Shown in pieces: positions 25,480 to 35,569 of a stretch of DNA of 64,000 bases. The notes beneath the pieces are model-generated. The model saw only the letters and a list, made by a program, of their open reading frames with translations. It ran no database searches and had not been told where the DNA came from. Position 1 is the first letter of the stretch. Each line of letters starts with the position of its first letter. A program made the translations under genes and the position numbers. This DNA is from Tetradesmus obliquus. Lineage: Eukaryota; Chlorophyta; Chlorophyceae; Sphaeropleales; Scenedesmaceae. The stretch is from the NCBI GenBank assembly GCA_030272155.1, contig CP126200.1, positions 496,001-560,000 of the forward strand, read 5' to 3'.

Positions 25480-27887
25480 ATGGACGCAGGCACAGCCACA
25501 GACAATGGAGCAGCTGTACAGCCTCCCAAGCGCAAGCGTGGCAGGCCGCCAAAGGTGGGCACGCTTCACAAACGCATGTGCATGTACATGCAGCTCAGCT
25601 GGGCTTTTGGAGTGCGGCTGCATGCCGCACCATGTGCCATGTGCCACATATCAGCACACGGAACAATGCAGTGATGTCTGCACGCGTTGGAATGTATAAT
25701 ATGACTTAAAAGACGGGTGCACGTCCACAGTCTGCATTTTCACATGTGTCAACCATCATGCAGCACTGCTGCATGCCCGTAGCATGAGAGGACTCTCCGT
25801 CCGCCTGCCTGTCTGCCTGTCTGCCTGCCTGCCTGCCTGCCTGCCTGCAGGACCCAGAGGCTGCTGCTGCAGCAGCAGCTGCAGCCAAGCAGGCCGCTGC
25901 AGCTGCAGCGGCGCAGCAGAAGCCTGGCAGTGACGATGCCGCCACGCCAGCCAAGCGCAGGGGCAGGCCCCCAGGCTCCAAAAACAGCAACAGGCTGAGC
26001 AAGACCTTTGGCAACGCCATGGTGCCCCAAGTGGTGATGGTGGCTGGCGGAGAGGTGAGGCGGCAGCAGTAGCAGCAGCAGGAGAACCACCACCACCAGC
26101 AAAGTATAGGTCATACTGCATGGTATGGTGTAAGCGCCACCGCAGGTCTCCTCCTTGGCAGCTCACCCAGGTGGGCCACCTGCCACACCACACCCATCCT
26201 CGCCACTCACAACCGCAACGCATGGCTGCAATGTACCTTGCAGGATGTGTATGCCAAGCTGCGCGAGTTTTTGCACACTCACCGCCGCTCGCTGGTGGTG
26301 CTGGCTGCCAGCGGGCTGCTGTCATCAGCTGCCCAACCACCCCTCCTAACCACTTCCAACTTCACCACAATCCCTTGCAGGGTGGCTGAGCAAGGCTGCA
26401 TGATCTCATGTCACACACAACACATCCTCACCACCTGCCCAACCACCTGTCCCCACTAAGGATGTGCTTCCTACTGCACCTCATGGCCTCATTTTGCCTT
26501 GCAGGATGTTTATGCCAAGCTCCGTGAGTTCTCCCGCACTCACCGCCGCTCCCTGGTGGTGCTGGCTGCCAGCGGGCTGCTGTCATCAGCCACGTTGATG
26601 CAGCTCAGCGACAGCGGCAGCAGCAGCAGCGGCAGCGGCGTGACCCTCAGCGGCAGCTTCACCATCCTCTCAATCAGCGGCGCGCTGCTGCAGGTGCGTC
26701 TTCTTGTTTGTTTTTCCAGGACAGCAGCCTGTGAAATTGAATGTTTCTGCGTTTGTTTCGTGCCTTTTTCGTTGCCTGTTGGGCTGCAGGCCGGCAGTGC
26801 GTACACTGTGCGCTATGCATGTTTGTAGCAAGCATGCGGCGCGGCCTTCAGTGGCAGCTTCACCATCCTGTCGATTAGCGGCGCGCTGCTGCAGGTGTGT
26901 GTACTGTTGGCTGTGGGCCTGCAGCCTGGCGTTATATACATCGTGCCTGGTGCCAAGTGTCTAGCAAGCATGAATTCATGTTGAAAGGTGCTTCAAGGGC
27001 AGTCTAACCTTGAGGGGACAGCTGGGGATGCAGTGCAGCTTCACAATGCAAGTACTGCCAGCATGAGGACTTCCCTACATATGCAGCTCCTGTTGCTGCT
27101 GCTGATGTCGCCGACACTCCTTTCTGAACTATTGCCTTTTCACGCAAACTTGAGTTCTGCATTGTCGTCAACTGCAACCTCTGGTTTGCTGCACTGCCGT
27201 GGCATTGACCTCCCCTGGCTGCTACAGCCAGCAGAGCCCCCAGGAGCCGGCGGCAGCAGCAGCAACAGCAGCAGCGGCGGCGCGCAGCAGGGCCCCCGCA
27301 CGCAGTTCCTGTCTGCTTCACTGGCCAACCCCTCCGGGGGTGTGGTGGGTGGCATGGTGGCTGGCCCACTGTTGGCAGCAGGCCCCGTGATGGTCATTGT
27401 GGGACACTGGCAGCCCGACCAGCAGCAGCAGCAGCAGGCAGGGACAGCTAGTGATGCTGCAGCCGCAGCACCTGCAGCAGCAGCAGCAGCAGGTGATCAG
27501 GGTGATGTGGATGATGTGGGTGGTGGTGGTGATGCAGTGGTGCTGCAGCAGCTGGGTGGCATGGACGTGGCGGCGGCTGTCGCTGCTGCTGCTGCTGCTG
27601 CCGCTGCTGCTGCTGCTGGTGGCAGCGGTGACGCGCTGCTGGGGCTGCCGATCGAGCAGCTGCAGGGGCTGCTGAGTGCTGCTGCTGCTGCTGGGGCTGA
27701 GGCTGGCAGTGATGCTGTGGGTGGGGATGGGCATGCAAACGGTGCTGGTGAGCCTGCGGGTGCAGGCTGGTGTGGTGGGCTGGGCCTGGCTGGTGAGCCA
27801 GGTAGCTCTGGCCAGCTGCATGATGGTGATGATGATGGTAATGACGAGGAGGAGGAGCAGCAGGCTGGTGATGAGGAAGATGAGTAG
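25480..27887 (+). CDS. AT-hook motif nuclear-localized (AHL) protein with PPC/DUF296 domain
   Basis: Four exons in phase: 25480-25554, 25851-26054, 26505-26693 and 27228-27887 (TAG), 375 residues. AHL proteins bind AT-rich DNA through AT-hooks and assemble through the PPC domain; in plants they act in the nucleus as chromatin-linked regulators. Two AT-hooks are visible: KRKRGRPPK (residues 17-25) and KRRGRPPGSKN (about 60-70), separated by poly-Ala. The PPC domain runs from about residue 84 (VVMVAGGEDVYAKLREF) through VVLAASGLLSSATLMQL and SGSFTILSISGALLQ to GGMVAGPLLAAGPVMVIVG. A Gln/Ala-rich and acidic C-terminal tail follows. The first PPC exon edge is duplicated upstream and the second downstream (see repeats), so alternative splicing is possible. 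Confidence 0.9.
25802..25848 (+). repeat. (TGCC)n microsatellite forming the acceptor of AHL exon 2
   Basis: CTGCCTGT/CTGCCTGC units run straight into the CAG acceptor, so a simple repeat serves as the polypyrimidine tract. Confidence 0.9.
26244..26331 (+). repeat. Partial copy of the 5' half of AHL exon 3
   Basis: A CTTGCAG acceptor plus coding for DVYAKLREF and LVVLAASGLLSSA, about 260 bp upstream of the real exon; it ends in intron-like sequence without a clear donor. Confidence 0.9.
26846..26893 (+). repeat. Partial copy of the 3' end of AHL exon 3
   Basis: Coding for SGSFTILSISGALLQ plus a GTGTGT donor recurs about 200 bp downstream of the real exon end at 26693. Confidence 0.9.
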
Positions 27888-29463
27888 ATGGAGGAGGTTG
27901 GACTATGCAGCAGCAGCAGCAGTAGTAACAGCAAGTGCTGATTGTGCTCGACAGTGCAGCAGCAGCAGAGGATGTGTAGCAGGATGTTCAGGGCAGCTGC
28001 AGCTGCCAGTGGTGGTCTATGTGAGCGAAGTTGATGCGCGAGGGGACAGTTGCAGTAGGGGTGGTGGTGATTTATGGCTGAGGCTTGCAATCAGGCAGCA
28101 GGGAAAATGATGAACAGCAGCGAGTACGCAGGCACAGCCGCGTGTAAGGTATAGGCCAGACCAGGGCGGCATCAGCAGGGCAGAGAACAATGCCACGCAT
28201 GCGCTATGCACTTCAGCTGTAGCAGCTGCCAGGAAAGTGAGGCGTAAACTTGCTGGCACGCAAACATGTGACAGCTGTTCCTTTGCTGCCCAGAATTGTG
28301 TCAGGAAATGGGGAATGATTGGCCTTTTTGACAGTCGTCTAGCAGTGTGAGAAGCATTTCATGGCTGGCACCACTTGAAGCAGGTGCTGCATATTTATGC
28401 ACTGACGTTGCAATTCGCACTGTACATGTGCTGGTGCGCCAGGGGCCAACGGAGCCCGCAAGTCAACAGTTGCAGCATTGGGTTTTGCAATTGTCTCGGA
28501 ACGTCTATGCACAGCGCACCGTTCATGCACACACCTACACGTCTTGGCGCAGATGCATTGTAGCTGCAGGGTCGCTCCAGAGGGCTGCACCTGGTCACCA
28601 GCCAGCCATTGCTGTGGAGATGTAGCTTGATTGTCCCTATTCCAGAGTAGAGGGAGAGGGGGGAGGGGCAAATTACGATATTGCGATAGCGACAGTGACC
28701 ACGATTGCGGCTGTGCTTGTGTATGATGCGCAGCAGGAGAGCATGTGGCGATGGATCAACGCATCAGCATGCAGGTGTAAGGGCTTGCGTTCAGAGTTTC
28801 GTGTGCAGCATGTGCCAGTCATGTGTTGATGGTTGTGCACACATTTGAAATCATCATTTGCGTGCAGTGTCCACATTACAGTGGCCTTGCTTATGTGAGT
28901 TACGGCACGGGGCGGCATGCGTGGCTTTGTAGACCAACCTAATGGGTCTAGGTTTGTCACACCAGATATGTTGTCAAGGGGGTATGTGCCCGTGCTCAAA
29001 CCATCGTGTCGTCGGTTGTATTGTGGCTGCAGACTCTGTTGCATGCGCTGTGAGCAGCGCTCAGCAGTCTACATATTCATGTGTGGGCAGCGCTCAGCGC
29101 GGCAGTGTTGCTGCTACTTCAGCCAGCTGACACATGGTGACACGTTATGCACGTGGTGTACAGGTCAGCTGTGTGGCTGACTCGGACATGCGTAGGTAAT
29201 CAAGCGTTCCACGTTGTGCTTCTGGCGCTTGCTCTTGGGCTCCTTGGACAGCAAGTGGCGTACGACTGCTCCACGAAGCTGTCGTAAAACGTATCCTTGG
29301 CACGTCATACGTAGCATGACACTATCAGTTTGAACAGTGTCAGGCTGCGTTGAGGTGGGACTTTCAGCTATATCGAGACGCGTAGTGTGTCAACGTGCGC
29401 CAATCAACTAACAACAGCAACTGCGCCAACGTCACAGCAGAGTGCGAGAAGAGGTCGCTCAGG
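27888..29463. other. Intergenic region downstream of AHL
   Basis: No supported gene. A TGTAA at about 28142 may be the AHL poly(A) signal. A dispersed repeat lies at 28632-28700. Confidence 0.5.
28632..28700 (+). repeat. Dispersed repeat, copy 1
   Basis: TGTCCCTATTCCAGAG, a G-rich stretch, then GATATTGCGATAGC match 47361-47425 in order and spacing. Confidence 0.75.
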
Positions 29464-29933
29464 ATGCTGCAACTAAAGCTGCCACGCCCGGCTTATGCCG
29501 AAAACTGTGGAGCTGCCTCTGGCCGCAGCACAGGCCAACTTTCTGTGCCGGGTGGCAGAGGCGGGTGCCCGGCCCGGGTGCGGGCAGCAGCGGTCATGGC
29601 TACCTCATCTGCAGCAAACGACAGGGCACAGCCTGATTGGACAGGTGAGCCTGGCAAAGGGTGGGTACCAGTGCAACTCCCACCTCAAGCTTCCTCGCAA
29701 ACATAAACTGCAGCTGCAGTACTGCAGACTAGTCTGCGCAACTCCACGCACACCACACACAAGAACCACGTTGGCGTAATGGAGGGAACGCAGAACACAC
29801 CATAAATTCAGTGCATTCAGCATCATGCTGATGATCCAGCTGTTCATTACGCAATGCTGCAAGGCAAAGCAGATGCTACCCCCCTCACCCAACATCTTGC
29901 AGGCGACAAGCTGCTGTCCAGGGCTGTCAACTG

Positions 29934-32598
29934 CGTCTCAGTTTTTGCAGTGGGGTATGCACCGATCTGCACCGGTATGGCATGCTCGGCCGACCTGAAC
30001 ATACCGGCTCTGCAGAGCTGGTGACCTGGCATACCGGTGCGAGATACCGCAGGGTCTGATTACGACCTGACATACGACTGCCAGATCGTGCGGTATGCAG
30101 CCGGTATGCGATAATTAGAGACCCAATATGCTGTACTGTGTGATCCCTGATACCGAGGTGCAGATCGGTTGAGCTGGTATGTCATCAGTCTCTCGGCACA
30201 ACTGAAGAATCCTAGCTCCAGGGCGTGCACAGCACACCTGTCCACACTAGTTTGATGTTTGATGACATAAAATTCAGGTTCTCCAAGTGAAATGGGTGCT
30301 GTGCACATGTATGAAGAAGATCAATGATCACACATGGGCTTTGAGCAGCAGAAGCAAGTTGATCGCCTCGATGCACTGCCTGCAGCGTATCGCTGCTCTG
30401 GCCTTTTTGTTGAAAAGCCTTTAACATCGACAACATTTGATCATTTACGCCTGATCCCTTAGTCAGCGTCCGATCTCGCCTGACAAGTAACAAAACTCAA
30501 ACTGGCTGTCCACTTCTGTCGGCCAAGGATAGACGTCCGGTGGCTGACTTGTATATATGTTTATCGTATATAACCGATGTATGCTGTACATCAAGGTCGC
30601 ATGTTCTTCTGTACCACCACGGGTGCAGTCCATTCGCAAAACGCGGCCGGTACACGCCCAGCTGCTGATCTGGAGTTGAGAACTGACTTTTGTTTTGTCG
30701 GATGGCAACATACATGATGTGGAAGAAACCTGCACGGCGACGATGCGCTGCTGGAGCTGCCACCACATGTGCCCAGCAACCAAGCAACCCTGACTCAGGG
30801 CCTGCGATTAAACTGCACGAGCAATTCCGCTGAGGGCATCTTGGACTCATATGGAAACACGCAACGCGCTGTCATACCTTGGTGGTGTGAGCTGGCCACA
30901 GGTGAGCACCATGGGCTTCAGGGCAAAAACATTCCTGCTGCTGCTGTAGCCTACAGCTGCGGCAGCTACCAGCGATACAGAGAACAGAACTTGAAGTGCC
31001 AACAAACCAATAATCATATTGCAGCTGTGGCACTCAATGTCCTTGTCTGATCGGCCCACCATGCAGTGGTAACGGCCTGTTGCCGGCAGTGCCGCACTGG
31101 TGGGTGAACGCAGGCAGCAGCAGCAGTTACTACAGCAGCAACAGCCAAAAAAGCAACATGCAGCTTGCAGCCTGTACAGCCGGTGGCTGCATGCTGTGCT
31201 CTCAAACGCCTGGCAGGTGCCCTGCTGGTCTGCAGCAGATAGCAGTGGGACAGGTGGCTCTTCTAGCTGCCATGGCCTAGCTGTGACTGTGCTGCTGCTC
31301 CTTGCCTGCAGATGGTGATGATGCTGCTGCTCTAGCTGTGACCAGGGATGCCTTTACTTGTTGCGAGCAAATGACTTCATCAACTTCGGTGTGTTGCTGG
31401 GTAGGTATTAAAATCAGCATTTGACAGTGTGCTGTCTACTGTGTCAGCTGTGCATGCATGTGCTACAAAATGCCAAGCAACATGTGGCACAGCCATGGCT
31501 GAGTACACCTGACACGTCCCTGCTGCCCTTGTCAGTCGGACACTGCAGCAACACGCCTTGCCGCCATGCTTCACCAACATGCTGCTGCCACTGCTGCCAC
31601 ATATTCTGGCTTTGTTGCAGGTTGCTGCAGGTTCCATTGTTGGTTGGCAATTGAGGAAGTGCAGCAACGGTGCGGCAGCTCCGGCAAAGGAGGTGGCTTT
31701 CAGAGATCATGAAAGCGCAGGGCCCAAGCCATCCGGCAAGAAGACCAGAACAACGGCAGTGCAGCAGCAGCGTGGAAAGTGTATGCATGGGAGGCGACAA
31801 GTCAAAGACAGACTAGGCACAACAGGTGGATTGTGTAATGTCATGGCAGCCTGTGCTGCATAATCAGTACTCATATTGATGTTTGCGCACTCTTCCCGTT
31901 GTATGTTGCTGTCATGCAGCAATTCGGATTCAGTGTAGAAGGACAGAAATAAGTGAGGCTGAGTGAATTTGCACAGGTTGTATGCAGTGCATGCAATTTT
32001 GCTGGCTGTACCACTGGCACTGCTAGCACAATAGCAGTTTACGTCCAGTTGGTGCCAGGCCCAGCTGCCGGCTTATTGTGAAGCGTGAGCGCAGCTGGTG
32101 TTGGTTGTTTGGCAGACAGCCGTGCTACCTGGCAGGTATGTTGCTACCAGCCCAAACAGAACGGCACCCACATAAGTTGTTGAGTTTTATTTGATTAAGA
32201 ACTTTGTCTGCATCAGTGATGCAACTTGCTGGAAGCTGAACTTACACGGTGCCGGTGGTGGCTGTGCCGCCAGCATGCATGTTGCTTGGCATACTGCACC
32301 AGTGTAACACCATTCACCGACCATGAATTGTGCGCAGATGCGGGCTGTGACACACAGTACTGCCAGAAATGACCAGGGGCCACAGCAGCGGTATACGTCC
32401 GATCTGTTTCCGGTATGCAATACCGTGGGGTCTGCCCCGGTATACAACACCGGACTCCATACCGCACGGTATGCAGCCGGTATGCGCATACCGGCTGCAT
32501 ACCCCCCGGTATGCAATACCCCTATCATTCTTCATACTATACCGGGTGATACCGTGGGACCTGTGCCGGTATCGATACCGGCGCCAAAAACTGAGACG
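29934..32598. mobile_element. Probable DNA transposon with GGTATGC subterminal repeats
   Basis: CGTCTCAGTTTTTG at 29934-29947 recurs inverted at 32585-32598. Inside both ends are clusters of CCGGTATGC/GCATACCGG in both orientations (about 29950-30180 and 32390-32580), including a shared CGGTATGCAGCCGGTATGCG. The left end coincides with the point where the methyltransferase duplicate loses homology. No target duplication was found and no transposase is visible, so family and right end are uncertain. The interior (30.2-32.3 kb) holds no supported gene. Confidence 0.5.
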
Positions 32599-32703
32599 TA
32601 CGTGCTGTTTGAGAAGTGCACCAGCAGTGCCTCGCCTGCTTCACTGCAAAGCCGCCTCTGCACTGCAGTGATGTTGCTGTATTTGGCGCAGTCGCAGGGC
32701 TGA

Positions 32704-32704
<1 letters not shown>

Positions 32705-32780
<76 letters not shown>
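32705..32780. repeat. (GCT)n microsatellite, about 25 units
   Basis: Pure trinucleotide run between the probable transposon and the remaining methyltransferase exons. Confidence 0.97.
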
Positions 32781-32781
<1 letters not shown>

Positions 32782-33579
32782 CTCGTGCTTTGCTACCACC
32801 GACTCCCGGAGTACAAGCTTGTAGCTTAAGGCTTGTAAGATCATGAGATCGTGCGCTGCCTGTTGCCCCTGGCCTGGCTTTGCCGCTGCAGGCCTACCAT
32901 AGTCAGCACGGCCTGCCCGCCCCCGGCAGCATCCTGGACATCGGCTGCAGCACGGGCATCAGCAGCCGCTGGTACCAGGCTGCCTGGCCTGATGCTGACA
33001 TCACCGGGCTGGACCTGAGCCCCTACTTCCTGGCAGTGGCGGAGCTGGAGGAGCGGTGCGCAGGGCAAGCGCAGCAGCATCTGTTATACTAGCCCGGTTT
33101 CAACATGTTCACAGTTGAGTTGCTGATACTGCACGCTTTACATTGAAACAACGATTGATGGCACAGCTTATGTAAGCTGGCGTGGCAGTGGCGCCGCTGT
33201 TACAGGACTCAGTCACCCCGTGACAACCCATCCCCACTCTCAAACCTGCCGCAGGCGTCGCGCCGCAGCCGAGCCCTCCTCCAAGCGCATCAAGTTTGTG
33301 CGGGGGCTGGCTGAGGCCACCGGGTATGATGACGCCAGCTGGGACATGGTGGTGTTCAGCTTCATCGCACACGAGTGCCCTCAGGCGGCGCTGGCCGCGT
33401 TTGTGAAGGAGGCGCGGCGCATCGTCAAGCGCGGCGGCGTGGTCTGCTTCGTGGACATGGACCCAAGGTGCGGCTGCCAGCCATGGCCGGTACCTTGACT
33501 TATCACATAGCTAGTAGCACAGCTACCATGTGATAGTGTGGCTGCAACCCTGACAGTGCGCTGTCCACAGCGCTGCTGC

Positions 33580-33909
33580 GTTGTCTACCTGGCATGTGTA
33601 CATGTCCTGAATGTTGTCTACCTGGCATGTGTACATGTCCTGAATGTTGTCTACCTGGCATGTGTACATGTCCTGAATGTTGTCTACCTGGCATGTGTAC
33701 ATGTCCTGAATGTTGTCTACCTGGCACGTGTACATGTCCTGGATGTTGTCTACCTGGCATGTGTACATGTCCTGAATGTTGTCTACCTGGCATGTGTACA
33801 TGTCCTGAATGTTGTCTACCTGGCATGTGTACATGTCCTGAATGTTGTCTACCTGGCACGTGTACATGTCCTGAATGTTGTCTACCTGGCACGTGTACAT
33901 GTCCTGAAT
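33580..33909 (+). repeat. 33-bp minisatellite, exactly 10 units
   Basis: The unit starts GTTGTCTACCTGGCATGTGT and ends ACATGTCCTGAAT; units differ at one or two positions (GCATG/GCACG, GAA/GGA). Because 33 is divisible by three, several frames stay open on both strands. It lies in the intron between exons 6 and 7 of the methyltransferase duplicate. Confidence 0.97.
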
Positions 33910-33957
33910 GACGCAGTGAGCGGTGATCCCTCCACCTCCAAATCCTGCTGCTCCTCA

Positions 33958-33988
<31 letters not shown>

Positions 33989-34168
33989 TCTGAGGCGCTG
34001 CAGAGCCTGCCGCCAGTGCTGTTCACACTCGCCAAGTCCACGGAGCCGTGGGGAGACGAGTACTACAGCTTTGACCTGGAGGAGGCGCTGCGGCAGGCTG
34101 GTTTCAAGTGTGTGGAGTCCACACAGCCAGACCACAGGAACCGTACAGTGTTGGGTATCGCTGCATGA

Positions 34169-35569
34169 CCACTCATTGAAACGGCAGCTTGCAAATAACT
34201 GCATGGAGCTGGCACATGCATCAGCATGATGCTGGTTGGACTGAACGGGTCTCAATGCTGTGCACGTTGCTGCCATATGGTGATCAAGCGTTGGATGACG
34301 TCACAGAGTACTGATCAGTACCCTCATGAGGGGCGGCGGGACGATGTTCACAACAATCAACGGGCTGTCGTTTTTACATATATAGACAGCTGCATGGCAG
34401 CCATGAATCAAGATATGCTGATGTGTGTCCATGGCACTATGTGTGCATGCACAAGCTGGCTTGTGAGCTACATACCTTGGGGTGAAGCATTCTGCAGCAG
34501 GTATAATCTGTCTGCATGCGGCACTTTGCGCTGCGCCCGGAGCTGCAGTTCATGCACAACGTTGGTGGCAGTTGTTATTGTGCTACATGGGCAATTCACT
34601 CCGTGGTTATTGACATGTATGTCCAGTGACTGTTGGGTCACTAGCTGTTACACTCGATGGCGCCAGTGAGGCTTGCATTGCCGCGCATGTCAGCCATTAC
34701 AATCAGCCTGCAATCACGGCGGCGCATTACCAAAGATATAAAGGTGGGACATATATTGAGAGGTTGAGTGGCAGCATGGCAGGGTTCGCGGCTTTGTGTT
34801 GTTCCGCCAGTTTGTCCAAAGTCGGCAGTGTCCAAAAAAAGGATCCGCATGACTTGCGTTGCACGTCAGGCTGCAATTCAGCCATATACAAGCCATACGT
34901 GCATATTTTCACCTGCCCGCCACCAACCCTGCATATGAGTTCATAGGGTGTTGGCCAGCTGGCCTACTGTACAGTAGCAATTGACGCGCCGTCAGATGTT
35001 CCAGGACTGTCAGGACACTTATTGGCGCACTGCTGTTACACCAGCAGTAACGTCCAACCTCACTTTCTCATGTGCAGTATGGGCACTCAGTGTTATTGCA
35101 TTTTTTTGGTGCTGCACCGGCAGACTACCTCGCCTCTGCTAGCGAGTCCAGTCAGCCGACTGCAGTCACTGATGTGCGCCCTTAAAGAAGTTCATGCCCT
35201 ATGTGTGACACTTTGTGTGGCACGATGCACGGTTAGATGGCCGTTGATGGGGCCGAAACAGCGGTGGTTCGACATTTTATGCCGTTGTATGGCACACGCT
35301 ATGCCATATATGCTGTGCCTTGTCTGAAGTGTCCTGGTGTCACAGCAGTGCGTCATCCTGACTGTTAGTACAGCTCACATGCATTGCTAGCCCTCGTACA
35401 CCCTGTTGTCAACGCTCGCCCTTGCAGAACGGACTCATTTGCTGCCCTTGGTTTAGGTCACTAGCAAGACAGACACTTCGATCTTTCTTGTGGAGGAGTG
35501 TCATCTGTGTGCTGTAAAAATCTCACTTCGGGATCTCTAGGAATTTCGACGTTCAGCGCACAACAAACA
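34169..35569. other. Intergenic region upstream of the intact methyltransferase
   Basis: No supported gene; short ORFs lack splice or family support. Confidence 0.5.

Larger units (their letters stand above)
29464..34168 (+). pseudogene. Broken duplicate of the plastid-type SAM methyltransferase
   Basis: Recognisable pieces match the intact gene at 35570-38289: exon 1 29464-29644 (transit-peptide-like start, ending DRAQPDWTG), start of exon 2 29903-29933 (GDKLLSRAVN), then exon 5 32892-33055, exon 6 33255-33467 and exon 7 33988-34168 (TGA), with the same exon lengths (164, 213, 181 bp) and phases as the intact gene for the last three. Exons 3 and 4 were not found. Exon 2 stops matching exactly where a probable transposon begins (29934). 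The last three exons still encode the AdoMet-binding motif DIGCSTGIS and an open C-terminus, so a shorter product from another start is conceivable, but a full enzyme is not. Confidence 0.75.

Noticed and set aside
31558-31863. 101-residue open frame with a Lys-rich part
   Set aside because: Lies inside the probable transposon, without a recognisable domain or neighbouring exons.
33503-34276. His/Gly-rich and Cys-rich open frames, and a CRISPR-like appearance
   Set aside because: They are the 33-bp minisatellite read in different frames; the units are contiguous without spacers, so it is not a CRISPR array.
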